A DNA stretch of 64,000 nt from Acidobacteriota bacterium. GTDB lineage: Bacteria; Acidobacteriota; Terriglobia; Terriglobales; Acidobacteriaceae. The stretch lies in the NCBI GenBank assembly GCA_019351975.1, contig JABBOG010000008.1:1-64000 (forward strand), given 5' to 3'. The translations under genes and the position numbers were made by a program. Shown piece after piece: positions 12,870-23,036 of the stretch; position 1 is the first letter of the stretch; each line of letters opens with the position of its first letter. The notes under the pieces were generated by a model. It saw nothing but the letters and a program-made list of their open reading frames with translations, was not told the origin of the DNA and did no database searches.

Positions 12870-15347
12870 TTATACAGTCGTTAGAGCCATGCCAGCAGCT
12901 TTCTCTTCGCCTTCGGTGACGATGGGGCGATAGTGTAGCTGATTGTTTTCAAGGTAGACCTCCAGGAAGGCTGGTCGCTCAGCAATCTGGCCAGCGATCA
13001 ACGCTTCGGATAGAGGATCTTCGATGAAGCGCTGGATGGCGCGACGGAGGGGACGTGCACCGTAGCTGCGGTCAACGAGGGTCTTGTCGAGAATCCAGCG
13101 TTGGGCATCGTCGCGCACGGTGAGGGTAATAGCCTTGTGCACGAGGTTGGTGTTGAGGCCCTGTACGAGCAGATCCATGATCTGCATAAGATCCGAGTCT
13201 GAGAGGGACGTGAAGACGATGACTTCGTCGAGACGGTTGAGGAACTCCGGGTTGAAGGTCTTCTTCACCTCGCTCATGACCATCTCTTGCATCTTCTCGA
13301 GCACGACCTCATCTTTGCCGGACTGGAAGCCGAGACTTTCGCGTTTCATGAGATGCTTCGCACCGATGTTCGAGGTCATCACGATGATGGTGTTTTTGAA
13401 GTCGACAGTATTACCGAGGCCGTCGGTCAACTGGCCATCTTCAAAGACCTGAAGCAGCAGATTGAACACATCGGGATGAGCTTTTTCGACTTCGTCCAGA
13501 AGGACCACGGAATACGGTGAGCGTTTGACGCGCTCGGTGAGCTGGCCGCCCTCTTCGTAGCCGACGTAGCCCGGAGGCGAGCCGATAAGCTTGGAGACGG
13601 AGTGCTTCTCCATGTACTCCGACATATCGAAGCGGATAAGGGATTTTTCCGAGCCGAACAGGAATTGAGCGAGTGTTCGTGCCACCTCGGTTTTGCCGAC
13701 ACCTGTGGGGCCAAGGAAGAGAAAGCTGCCGATGGGACGCGCAGGGTTTTTGAGGCCGGCGCGAGAACGCCGAATAGCGCGTGCGAGGGCCGAGATGGCT
13801 TTGTCCTGCGCAATGACGCGCCGATGCAGCTCTTCCTCGACGCGTAGGAGTTTCTGCGTCTCTTCTTCCTTGATGGACGTGATGGGTACACCCGTCCAGC
13901 GCGATACGACATCCTCGATGTCCTCGCGAGTGACGATGCCGGAACTCGATTCATCGAGGTGATATTTATCGCGGAGTGCGCGCAGGTTTTCGCGCTCCTT
14001 CCGCTCTTCATCCGAATAGAAACGCGCTTTCTCAAACTCATGGTTCGCGATGGCGTTCTCCATGCGATGAACGATGAACTTGATGCGCTTCTGGACCTCG
14101 GTCAGCTCTTCAGGGAGGGTGGTTTGGCGCAACTTCACGCGGGCACCTGCCTCGTCAATCAAATCGATGGCCTTGTCTGGCAGGAAGCGATCCGGGATGT
14201 ACCGGTTGGAGTGCGAGACCGAGAAGGTAATGGCGTCATCGGTGTAGCTGACGGCGTGGAACTTCTCGTACTTCTCGCGTATTCCCATGATGATCTTGAT
14301 GGCATCTTCTTCATTGGGAGGAGGAACCTTTACGGCCTGGAAGCGGCGTTCGAGGGAACGATCCTTCTCGATAGACTTGCGATACTCCGCTGGCGTGGTG
14401 GCGCCGATGCATTGGATTTCGCCTCGGCTGAGCGCGGGTTTGAGGATGTTAGCTGCATCAAGCGAGCCCTCGGCAGAACCTGCACCGACCAGGGTGTGCA
14501 ACTCGTCGATGAAGACGATGCAGTTCTGGTTTTCCATCAACTCTTTCATGATGGTCTTCAGCCGTTCCTCGAACTGGCCGCGGTACTTGGTGCCTGCGAC
14601 GATGAGGGATAGGTCCAGAGACAGAACACGCTTTTCGGCGAGGAAGCTCGGTACTTCGCCGTCTGCGATCTTCTGGGCAAGGCCTTCAACGATGGCGGTT
14701 TTACCCACTCCGGGTTCACCGATCAGAACGGGATTGTTCTTGGTGCGGCGGCAGAGAATCTGGATGACGCGCTCAACTTCAAAGTCGCGGCCGACGAGGG
14801 GATCAAGCTGCTGGTCGGTTGCGGCCTGCGTGAGATCTCGGGAAAACTCTGCAAGCATGGACTGCTCGGGCTGGTTGCCACGCTGCTTGCCGCTTCCGGT
14901 AGCAGCGGCGGGCTTCTCTTGCGTGGTGCGCTGCAGTTCTTCCCGGATGGCGGTAAGTCTAAGTCCGCGCTCGGTCAGAATCTCTGCCGCGAAGCACTTC
15001 TCTTCGCGCAGCAGGCCCAGCAGCAGGTGCTCCGTTCCAATGTGCTTGTGGCTTAGGCGTTCGGCTTCTTCTGCGGCGTACGCGAGCACGCGTTTGCATT
15101 CGTTGGACAGCGGAAGATCGACGGATGTGGACACTTTTTCCCGTACGATGGTGCGTTGCTCAATTTGTTTGCGAATGGACTCCACGGAAGCGTGCGAGCG
15201 AAGAAAGCGATTGGTGAGCGCTTTATCTTCGCGCAGCAAGCCGAGCAAGAGATGTTCGGTTTCAATGTACGGCGATCCAAACTGGCTCGCCTCGTAGCGC
15301 GCGAAGAAAATCACGCGCCGCGCCTTTTCTGTATAGCGTTCGAACAT
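12870..15347 (-). CDS. clpC: ClpC-type AAA+ ATPase
   Basis: ORF 12870..15377, likely start [24 protein letters not shown]; two Walker A motifs ([28 protein letters not shown]), Clp-N repeats. Confidence 0.96.
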   Translation of the reverse strand: MFERYTEKARRVIFFARYEASQFGSPYIETEHLLLGLLREDKALTNRFLRSHASVESIRKQIEQRTIVREKVSTSVDLPLSNECKRVLAYAAEEAERLSHKHIGTEHLLLGLLREEKCFAAEILTERGLRLTAIREELQRTTQEKPAAATGSGKQRGNQPEQSMLAEFSRDLTQAATDQQLDPLVGRDFEVERVIQILCRRTKNNPVLIGEPGVGKTAIVEGLAQKIADGEVPSFLAEKRVLSLDLSLIVAGTKYRGQFEERLKTIMKELMENQNCIVFIDELHTLVGAGSAEGSLDAANILKPALSRGEIQCIGATTPAEYRKSIEKDRSLERRFQAVKVPPPNEEDAIKIIMGIREKYEKFHAVSYTDDAITFSVSHSNRYIPDRFLPDKAIDLIDEAGARVKLRQTTLPEELTEVQKRIKFIVHRMENAIANHEFEKARFYSDEERKERENLRALRDKYHLDESSSGIVTREDIEDVVSRWTGVPITSIKEEETQKLLRVEEELHRRVIAQDKAISALARAIRRSRAGLKNPARPIGSFLFLGPTGVGKTEVARTLAQFLFGSEKSLIRFDMSEYMEKHSVSKLIGSPPGYVGYEEGGQLTERVKRSPYSVVLLDEVEKAHPDVFNLLLQVFEDGQLTDGLGNTVDFKNTIIVMTSNIGAKHLMKRESLGFQSGKDEVVLEKMQEMVMSEVKKTFNPEFLNRLDEVIVFTSLSDSDLMQIMDLLVQGLNTNLVHKAITLTVRDDAQRWILDKTLVDRSYGARPLRRAIQRFIEDPLSEALIAGQIAERPAFLEVYLENNQLHYRPIVTEGEEKAAGMALTTV

Positions 15348-15591
15348 GCTCCCCCTTCGAACCATCGCCCCGCGCAATATCTGAGGGCGCGGTCTGCGAA
15401 TGACGGTTGGATGGCCACCACCGCGTTCGATTGCGGTGGAGAGGACTGATTGTCTTGCGGCAATCAGAGAATTACATATAGTGTATGCGTCTCAGCTTCG
15501 AAACGAAACCCTGTTTGGATTTTCCTGCATCATAGAATGTTCCATGACTGCTGATTGGACGCGGCTGTGGGAAATCGGTCACAAATTCCGG

Positions 15592-16336
15592 CTAATCGGC
15601 TGTCAAGCGGCCATGACGAAGACGCAATATGCGGTCGCAGCGAGCTGCAAACTCAAGATTATGCGTGACCAGGACGCTGGCGAGATGCTGTTCGCGGTGG
15701 AGCTCCTGCAGTAGTGAAAAGACGCGCTCAGCGGTGATACCGTCGAGGTCACCGGTGGGCTCGTCGGCCAGAAGGAGTTTCGGTTTGGTGATCAGGGCGC
15801 GGGCGATGGAGAGCCTTTGTTGCTCGCCGCCGGACAGCTCGCCGGACCTGTGGTCACCGCGGTCAGTGAGTCCGATTCTGGACAGCCACTTGGATGCCTC
15901 GGCCAAGGCGTTGAAGCGAGGCACGTTACGTGCGAGTAGCGGCATGGCTAGGTTCTCCACGGCTGTGAACTCGGGTAGCAGATAGTGAAACTGCCAGACG
16001 TAACCTATTTCGCGGTTTCGGTACGAGGCGGCCTCGCGATTGGTTAGAGGCTTGGAACCGCCCGCAATCTGTGTGGCACCACACCAGACCTGGCCTGCTG
16101 TCGGAGTGTCCAGCGCGGCGAGCAGGTGCAACAGTGAGCTCTTGCCGGCACCACTTTCGCCGACGATCGCGACCATTTCGCCTGGGGCAACCTCGAGCGA
16201 TATGCCGTCAAAGAGTTTTAACGCCAGCCCAGTGGATGTCAGGGGAGGGTAGGTCTTTTCAAGGTCGATGGCGCGCAAAACCGGAAGGCTTTCCGTTGTC
16301 GGGTGCGGCTCAGTCGTGCTGGGGGTGAGACTCACG
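15592..16336 (-). CDS. lolD: ABC transporter ATP-binding protein, LolD-like
   Basis: [55 protein letters not shown]. Start estimated (GTG); ORF extends to 16374. Confidence 0.85.
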
Positions 16337-16799
16337 ATTGGTTTGCCCCTGTCGCGGACTTCGGCGGGTTCCATTCAACCTTGAATGCTTCGCTGAGGCG
16401 GTTCCATGCATTGATGCCTGCGATGGCGAAGGTGAGGTCGACGAGGTCTTTCTCGCGGAAGAACTGGTTTACGGCGGCATAGTCGGCATCGGCGGCGTGC
16501 GACTGCTGGAGATTGGTCACTACCTCCGTCCACGCGAGAGCGGCTGCTTCGCGTGGTGTGAATGCATTGGATTCGCGCCAGTGAGCGACGGCTTCGATGC
16601 GGCTTTCGGGTTCGCGATGTTTGCGCAACTCAGACAGGTGCAGGCCCATACAAAAACTGCAGCCGTTCAGTTGCGACGCGCGCAGGTAGACGAGTTCCAG
16701 AAGCACGGGCTCGAGAGATGTTGCCGTCTTGATATAGTGGCCGAGCTGCGAGAGTGCGGCGTAGGCTTCAGGGGCGAGCCTGGTGTAGGGAAGTCTCAA
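16332..16799 (-). CDS. carboxymuconolactone decarboxylase / AhpD-like protein
   Basis: RASQLNGCSFCMGLHLSELRKH (CxxC...H) and AAALAWTEVVT. Confidence 0.9.
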   Translation of the reverse strand: MRLPYTRLAPEAYAALSQLGHYIKTATSLEPVLLELVYLRASQLNGCSFCMGLHLSELRKHREPESRIEAVAHWRESNAFTPREAAALAWTEVVTNLQQSHAADADYAAVNQFFREKDLVDLTFAIAGINAWNRLSEAFKVEWNPPKSATGANQS

Positions 16800-16832
16800 A
16801 GTTCTCTCCGTGATGCGCTTGCAATGCGGGCA

Positions 16833-18095
16833 TTACTCATATCGTAGTGCTTCCGCGGGCAACACACTGGCGGCGGACCCTGAAGGGTAGAGCGTTGCGA
16901 GGAGGCTCATGCCGAGCGAGACTGCGGTGACAAGCAGCGCGTCGGTCAGGCGCGGAGCGAAGGGCAAATAATCGATGGAGTATACGCTGGCGTCGAGGTG
17001 AATGAAGCGATAGTGCGAACCTAGAATGCTGGTGGCGTAACCAAGGACCAGGCCAAGGGCGGTGCCAATGCCGGAGATCAGGAGGCCTTGCAGCAGGAAG
17101 ATCTTTCGCACCTGCTCGGCGCGTACGCCGAAGCTCATCATGACGGCAATGTCGCGTGTCTTTTCCATCACCATCATGGTGAGCGCGATCAGGATATTCA
17201 GCGCGGCTACGATGACGATCAGCGCAAGGATGATGAAGGTGACGACCTGTTCAAGACGCATGGCGCGGAAGAGCTCGCGGTTCTGCTGGATCCAGTCGGT
17301 GGTTTCGAAGCCGCGGCCGCGCAATTTGTTGGCGTCCTGCTCGATGGAGATACCGATCTGAGGTGCCTTGTAGAGGTCGTCGATGCGGAAGCTCAGGACG
17401 CTGACGAGGTCAGGCTCGGAAAACAGCCGCTGGGCGTCGGAGAGGCGCATGAAGGCGTAGCCTGCGTCGTACTGGTAGAAGCCGGAGGTGAAGATGCCGG
17501 CGACGCGGAACCGTTGATACCGTGGGACCAGGCCGAGGGGGGTGAGTTCGCCCTGGGGAGAGGTGACGAGGAGCGTGTCGCCGACAGCTGCGCCGAGAGT
17601 GATGGCGAGTTCGTTGCCGATGACGATCGGCGGGGCGAGTTCGCGCGTGCCCGTTGCCGCAGAGGGTGAGGGGGCGAGGGCGTCGGCAGAGCCCTGGGTG
17701 ACGGCTTGCAGCAGATTGCCTACTTTTCGGTCATCGGCGGGGACGATGCCTTTGATCAACGCTCCGCCGGAGCGAGCGCCGCGAGAGATGAGGACCTGGC
17801 CGTACAGCCCTGGAGCGACGGCGACTACATGGGGAACGGTTGCAAGCTCTGCCATGAGAGGCTGCCAGTCGCTGATGCCGTCCCCCGCGGTGCGCATCAG
17901 TTCGATGTGAGCGGTGGATCCGACGAGGCGCTGTTGCATGTCGCGGCGCATGCCGTTGGTAATAGCCAGCGCAATGATCAACGCAGCTACGCCCGCGGCC
18001 ACACCAACTACCGAGATGACCGTGACGAGGCCGACGACGGCCTGCCGCCGACGTGCCCGTAGATACCTTGCGGCGATGAAGAGTTCAAATCGCAT
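16833..18095 (-). CDS. lolC: lipoprotein-releasing ABC transporter permease, LolC/LolE-like
   Basis: Likely start MRFELFIAARYLRARRRQ; FtsX-like permease, MEKTRDIAVMMSFGVRAEQVRKIFLLQGLLISGIGTALG. Confidence 0.9.
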   Translation of the reverse strand: MRFELFIAARYLRARRRQAVVGLVTVISVVGVAAGVAALIIALAITNGMRRDMQQRLVGSTAHIELMRTAGDGISDWQPLMAELATVPHVVAVAPGLYGQVLISRGARSGGALIKGIVPADDRKVGNLLQAVTQGSADALAPSPSAATGTRELAPPIVIGNELAITLGAAVGDTLLVTSPQGELTPLGLVPRYQRFRVAGIFTSGFYQYDAGYAFMRLSDAQRLFSEPDLVSVLSFRIDDLYKAPQIGISIEQDANKLRGRGFETTDWIQQNRELFRAMRLEQVVTFIILALIVIVAALNILIALTMMVMEKTRDIAVMMSFGVRAEQVRKIFLLQGLLISGIGTALGLVLGYATSILGSHYRFIHLDASVYSIDYLPFAPRLTDALLVTAVSLGMSLLATLYPSGSAASVLPAEALRYE

Positions 18096-18258
18096 GCCAA
18101 CGTTATCGTACCTTTTCTGTAAGCGCTCGACGACGACCTCTTGAGCTAACGGAGCATAAGGCTGGTCGGTTTGCTGTCTTCCGCGATCCTTATGTCTGGA
18201 GTGAAAAGTTTGCACAGAGCACTACCACTTTGGCGGAAGTTTATGCGATACTTACTAA

Positions 18259-18360
18259 GCGCCTCTGGTCGGGACAACCCCCCACCGGTTGCATCCCTTG
18301 ATAGGAGGCGCGATCTGAAAACAATGAGCCGCTGGCACCCCCCAGCGGCTCATTGCGTTT
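18259..18360 (+). ncRNA. candidate structured small RNA with intrinsic terminator
   Basis: Outer stem GCGCCTC(T).../...(A)GGAGGCGC, inner stem GGG-A-CAACC / GGTTG-CAT-CCC, then hairpin CAATGAGCCGCTGG/CCAGCGGCTCATTG (18322-18355). Possible promoter TTGGCG-N17-TACTAA (18230-18258). No ORF. Strand not certain. Confidence 0.4.
18322..18355. terminator. terminator-type hairpin
   Basis: Perfect 14-bp inverted repeat CAATGAGCCGCTGG-caccccc-CCAGCGGCTCATTG; T-rich on both sides (GCGTTT on +, TTTT on -). Confidence 0.75.
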
Positions 18361-18485
18361 AATACACAGGTGAATTGGGCGGGTTTTTGATTATTTTTGC
18401 GCGAACGCGGCACGATGCGACGTTGTCGGCGTGAGTCGCAGCGAGCGGTGGATGATCGAGGTTGGGGAGGTTCGCTGGGCGGCGA

Positions 18486-18986
18486 TTAGTTGAAACGGTC
18501 GAAGTCGTCACGGCCATGGATTTCTGCCATGCCAAGCAAGGCGAGACCCATGATGAGCACCACGCCTTCCACTCGAACAGAGACTTTGTGGAGGCGTTCG
18601 AAGTGGCTCCGGTAAGGATTGTCCAGAGGTGCTTGCGCGACGTCGCCGCCAAGCGCGAGTCGATCCCGTTCCATCCTCGGGATCACGGAAAATTGCGAGT
18701 ACGACGTGAGTGCCATCATGAAGATGACCAGCAGCAACTCTGCCGCGCGGACCGGATGTGAGTCGCGCTGCGTGCCAAGAAGAGCAAGGGTGAAGAGAAG
18801 ATAGACGACGCCTGCGATCAAACCAATCTGGTGAAGCGCACTGAGCGCATGACGCACAATGGTTCCGGCGAGGTGGGTATCGGGCATCGTGCTGAATGCG
18901 ATGGCTGCGACAAAGCCGAAGAAGAACAGGCTACCGACCCATGCGGCCAGAGCGTACAGACGGATGATGCGAAAAGCTGTAGTCAT
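18486..18986 (-). CDS. DUF4149-like integral membrane protein
   Basis: Likely start MTTAFRIIRLYALAAWVGSLFFFGFVAAIAFS; four hydrophobic segments. Confidence 0.7.
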   Translation of the reverse strand: MTTAFRIIRLYALAAWVGSLFFFGFVAAIAFSTMPDTHLAGTIVRHALSALHQIGLIAGVVYLLFTLALLGTQRDSHPVRAAELLLVIFMMALTSYSQFSVIPRMERDRLALGGDVAQAPLDNPYRSHFERLHKVSVRVEGVVLIMGLALLGMAEIHGRDDFDRFN

Positions 18987-19014
18987 GACTCTGGCACTCT
19001 CGTGGCTGGTAGCC

Positions 19015-20340
19015 TTATGCAGTGGGATTCGACGCAGCGGGGACGTGGGCGCTGCGATGTAACGCGCGACGAAGGACCAATTCGACAGCAGCTTTTTGCT
19101 GCACGTAGTCAGCATCAGAGATCGTACCTTGCAAGCGCTCCGTCTCCAGGGCAAAGACCTCGTCTTTCAGCACTTGCAGAAGACGTTCGTTCTGCGTTGC
19201 AGGCGAGAGGATGTTTGCTTGCGGAAGGGCGGGCGGCCGCGTCGGATCAACTGGGTTTGTCTGCATGGTCGCATTGGCGGGCTTGCGCAGGAGCACCCCC
19301 GCGGCAGCCACCAGAATCAGGCCGAGGCCTCCAAGAATCCACCATTTGTACTTAGTGGAGAGCGGTTCGCGAGTGTTATTGGGATCCAAAGGATTGCCCA
19401 GACCTTTGCCCGGCGCTGTGTCATTCGTTGAGGCGTCCTGCCCGTTGCCGGCAGCGTCCTGACCCTGTGAGCTTGCTTGTGCGCCACTCTGGGACTCACG
19501 CGGAAGAGCGCCGGTGCCGGTGAGTTGAAAGCCTATGGGAGTCTTGGCGTCCACGCCACGAGCGACAAAGGTCTGCGCGTTGACGTCATCGTTGATTGGG
19601 TTGAACGGCGCACCTGCGACGGGTGTGAAGTTCATGCTTTTGGGAACGATGACGGCGAAGGTGTCGGTAGGGCTATCTACCTTCATGTCCAGACTGAGGG
19701 TGCCGGGATATGCGACGTGATACGCGACCTGAAAGCGGGTCTCTCCTGGACGAATGGGGAAGAGAAAGGTGTAATGGCCCTTTTCGCCGAGAGGGACGGG
19801 CGATGCCGCCACGGGCATGCCTCCGGGTGCCATCGCGGCAGACGCCTCAACTACAGCTCCGACAGGGAGGTAAAAGCCAAAAGGGTTGTTGGAGAATTGC
19901 GTCATGGCGGGCTTCGAATCGTTTTTGACGAAGAAGTTCTCAACGACGTTCAGGGTCGACCCGCTGGCATCTGTCTGTGCGCGGATGACGATGGCTTCTG
20001 TGCTGACGCCGCTGACATGAGCGCTTACGTTATAGACGTCAACGTTCACCGTCTTCGTGCCTGGCATTACAGGGCCGAAGTACGTGGCTTTATCGTGCGT
20101 GACGCGCACCAGGTAAGCACCGTCTGCGGGTGCGTTCAGGGTGTACATGCCTTTGGCGTCGGTGGTCGCTGTAGCGACTTCCTGCATGCCTTGCGCCAGC
20201 CGGAGAAGGACGACGGTATCGCCCGCGGAGGGCTTGTCGGTCGTCCGATTGGTGACTGTACCTGTGATCTGCGCCGCTGCGAAGGCGGCCATCGAGAGAA
20301 ATGTCAGAAAGAGCGTAAGGCTGCGGAGAAGGTTCTTCAT
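19015..20340 (-). CDS. carboxypeptidase-regulatory-like domain membrane protein with C-terminal CcmI-like helical tail
   Basis: Signal peptide MKNLLRSLTLFLTFLSMAAFAAAQ, ITGTVTNRTTDKPSAGDTVVLLR, TM WWILGGLGLILVAAAGVLL. Confidence 0.7.
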   Translation of the reverse strand: MKNLLRSLTLFLTFLSMAAFAAAQITGTVTNRTTDKPSAGDTVVLLRLAQGMQEVATATTDAKGMYTLNAPADGAYLVRVTHDKATYFGPVMPGTKTVNVDVYNVSAHVSGVSTEAIVIRAQTDASGSTLNVVENFFVKNDSKPAMTQFSNNPFGFYLPVGAVVEASAAMAPGGMPVAASPVPLGEKGHYTFLFPIRPGETRFQVAYHVAYPGTLSLDMKVDSPTDTFAVIVPKSMNFTPVAGAPFNPINDDVNAQTFVARGVDAKTPIGFQLTGTGALPRESQSGAQASSQGQDAAGNGQDASTNDTAPGKGLGNPLDPNNTREPLSTKYKWWILGGLGLILVAAAGVLLRKPANATMQTNPVDPTRPPALPQANILSPATQNERLLQVLKDEVFALETERLQGTISDADYVQQKAAVELVLRRALHRSAHVPAASNPTA

Positions 20341-20431
20341 TGCGTGCACATCCAAGGATACTTCAGAAAGTTGCGGAGTTTGCATGCAGATGCTGTACAC
20401 GCTGTCCGGACTGGCTTGAGAGCGGGTATGT

Positions 20432-20704
20432 TCAACCGCCGAGAGATTGCATCTCCACAACGATCTTTGCGGCTTCATCTTCGAGCGAAGTGCGCTGCCT
20501 TGCATAATCGTCCTGCGGATATTTGCCTGCTCGGAACTCGAAGTTCAGATCGCGAAGATTGTCGTAAACCACGTCTTTGCGCTCGCGGAGGTAGTCGAGG
20601 CGAGTCTTCTCGATGGGCGCGGCGATTCGCTCCTGCGGCCAAAATATGTAGGCGAAGCATCCGACGACGAGAACGATGATGGGGAGCGCGGTCTGCAGAT
20701 CCAT
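20432..20704 (-). CDS. small membrane protein resembling CcmI N-terminal region
   Basis: One TM followed by VVYDNLRDLNFEFRAGKYPQDDYARQR, the CcmI-like L-x-x-L-x-F-x-x-x-x-G-K-x-x-x-x-D-Y pattern. Confidence 0.55.
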   Translation of the reverse strand: MDLQTALPIIVLVVGCFAYIFWPQERIAAPIEKTRLDYLRERKDVVYDNLRDLNFEFRAGKYPQDDYARQRTSLEDEAAKIVVEMQSLGG

Positions 20705-20869
20705 AAGTCTCCATCTTTATTCTATCCGCACCAGGCAAGGTCGATGTTGCGTGCTGTTCGATGTGTCGAAGGTATAGTCTATCTGCGTTGGTCTCGCGCC
20801 AACGGGCAGAGAGGAATACGATTGCATCGAACGCTTTCCACCGCTAGGAAGAAGTGCTGGCTGTGCTGT

Positions 20870-22078
20870 ATGTCTGGGGTTTTCATCGTTGTTCTGTCTG
20901 CGGGGGGGTGCTCGGGTGCAGCTGCCAGCACGCTGCCGACGTCGGCGAATACAGATCCTATCAACTTCGACCCACAGGTGAAGCAGTCTTCGCAGGACTT
21001 CAATAATCTAGAGTTCGATGCTGCGTTGAAGTTGCGGGAGCAGGTGGCGGCGGCGCACCCGACGGATCCGATGGCGTGGAATTACGTGCTTACGACGGTG
21101 ATCTTTCGCGAACTGTACCATCAAGATCTGCTGGATACGACGTACTATGCGCACGACAGCTTTCTAACATCGAAGCGGCAGATTGACGTTGCGCCGGAGA
21201 CGCGCGGCCGTATCGAAGACCTTACCAACAAAGTGATTGCGCTGTGCGATGCGGAGATCGAGGCAAATCCTGGAGACGCAAATGCTTATTTTGCAAGGAG
21301 TTATGGGAAGGGGATGCATGCAGCGTTCATCACGCTGGTGGACCACTCCTTTGCGGCGGCGGCGCGGCAGGGGTATGCGGCGCGGAATGACTCTGAGCAG
21401 GCGCTGAAGATCGATCCGCAGTATGCGGATGCACGGATGGCGATTGGAATTCAGCAGTTTGCGGTGGCGAGTTTGCCGCGGTGGGTGCGGTTTCTTGTGG
21501 GATTTATGGGGGTTGGGGGGAATAAGGCGGAGGGACTGAACAATTTACGGTTGGCGATTGCGCACGGTGTGGTGACGCCGGTGGAGTCGCGGACGGCGCT
21601 TTCGTTATTCTTGCGGCACGATGGGCAGTATCCGGCTGCGCTTACGGTGCAGGAGGGCCTGGCCAGCCAGTTTCCGCATAACTACCTGTTTCGTCTTGAA
21701 GTTGCGAACCTGCTGAAGGATGAGGGGCAGGGTCTGCAGGCGATTGCGGCTTACAAGCAGGTGATTGCGGATGCGCAGAAGCCGGGCTACTTTACGGATG
21801 CGCGGCTACAGATGGCATGGTTTGGTTTGGCGGATACGCAGCGTGGATACAACGACATACGGGGTGCGGCGTATGGGTATGCGCAAGCTGCGACGCAGCC
21901 AAACTGCAGCGATTGGCTGAGAAAGCGCGCGGAACTGTCGGCGGGGGAGATGGACGACATGCTGCCTGAACGGGCGGAGGCGATGCGGATGTATCGGCTG
22001 GCGGCGGCGACGGGGGGCGACCAGACGCAGGCGGATGCCGCGCGGAGGTATCTGCTGCATCCGTACACCGGGAAGTAG
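20870..22078 (+). CDS. TPR-repeat lipoprotein
   Basis: ATG 20870 gives MSGVFIVVLSAGGCSG lipobox; repeated helical pairs (NDSEQALKIDPQYADARMAIG). Confidence 0.75.
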   Translation: MSGVFIVVLSAGGCSGAAASTLPTSANTDPINFDPQVKQSSQDFNNLEFDAALKLREQVAAAHPTDPMAWNYVLTTVIFRELYHQDLLDTTYYAHDSFLTSKRQIDVAPETRGRIEDLTNKVIALCDAEIEANPGDANAYFARSYGKGMHAAFITLVDHSFAAAARQGYAARNDSEQALKIDPQYADARMAIGIQQFAVASLPRWVRFLVGFMGVGGNKAEGLNNLRLAIAHGVVTPVESRTALSLFLRHDGQYPAALTVQEGLASQFPHNYLFRLEVANLLKDEGQGLQAIAAYKQVIADAQKPGYFTDARLQMAWFGLADTQRGYNDIRGAAYGYAQAATQPNCSDWLRKRAELSAGEMDDMLPERAEAMRMYRLAAATGGDQTQADAARRYLLHPYTGK

Positions 22079-22388
22079 CGCGTTTGTGAGGTGGTCCAGG
22101 GCGAGGGGCGTCGCAGTAGGAGGGCGCTTTGCGCGGTTTTGGTGCAGCTCTGGTCGGGATTAGAGCGCACTTGGCTGGGGTTTCTGGTTTGTAGGATGCG
22201 CGAGGGTGTCGGGGGGGCGGCTGGCGGGAGGTTGCGCTGGTGGGTGGTCGCTGGGGTGGGCCGCTGGATGGGGAGAGATTTGTGTTGTGGGCAAGAGAGC
22301 CGTTTGGTCGTTGCGCCTGCGGCTTCACTCCGGCCTTCGGCAGAACGGTAGGGCCGTTGGTGAAGTACTAAGAATTCGCACAGGTCGA

Positions 22389-23036
22389 TTATTTTGGATT
22401 GAAGTTTGTCTGAAGCCCCCGCGCCGCTCGATTCAATGATCGTGCGCCGGGACTGACATACCTGAGAACGAGTTGGTCCATCGCGTTGCTGCCCGGTGAA
22501 CGCAACTCCTCAGTGAGCGCACGCAAACACTCTGCTTTGTCTATGCGTTCCCAAGGGACATGAAAGTCCGCCCGACCAGCCAACTCTTCATAGACGGTCC
22601 AGATGGTCCGCCCATTTCCTTCGAAGAACGGATGAGAATGAGCGAGGTACCCAAACACCTGTCCCGGTCTCGCCCGCATGAACGCGTAGTCGTGGGCCAA
22701 AGTCAATGCGTGATTCGCTGCAATTTGGATCGAATCGGGCAGTGCAAACATATCGCCGTAGCCACCCCTCGCAATTCTTAAAGGAGGAGCATTCTGAGTT
22801 CTATCTTGTCCTGCCCACGGATAAACAGAGTTGAACAGCCTACGATGGGTTTCCAGAATATGTTCGTACGTGATGTCGGGAAGGCGGCTTAGATAGCGAA
22901 GTGTCGGGCGGATTTGGTCTATAAACGCGGCGGTTTCAAGATGCCCAACGATCTTAAGGTCTTTCTCGCCCTGCAGGTTGCGCAGGTACCCAGCCGTTTC
23001 ATAGTCCCCAAACGGATCCAGGATTTGGAGTTCCAT
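22389..23036 (-). CDS. Fic/DOC-family protein
   Basis: YPWAGQDRTQNAPPLRIARGGYGDMFALP and AHSHPFFEGNGRTIWTVYEELA (Fic motif). Confidence 0.92.
   Translation of the reverse strand: MELQILDPFGDYETAGYLRNLQGEKDLKIVGHLETAAFIDQIRPTLRYLSRLPDITYEHILETHRRLFNSVYPWAGQDRTQNAPPLRIARGGYGDMFALPDSIQIAANHALTLAHDYAFMRARPGQVFGYLAHSHPFFEGNGRTIWTVYEELAGRADFHVPWERIDKAECLRALTEELRSPGSNAMDQLVLRYVSPGARSLNRAARGLQTNFNPK

Noticed and set aside
18259-18310. 4.5S/SRP RNA or known riboswitch at the structured element
   Set aside because: Lacks the SRP GGAA tetraloop/AGCAG signature, and I could not match any named riboswitch consensus; left as an unassigned candidate.
22091-22439. Short ORFs in G-rich stretch after TPR gene
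   Set aside because: No RBS or domain and Arg/Gly/Trp-biased composition; treated as non-coding.
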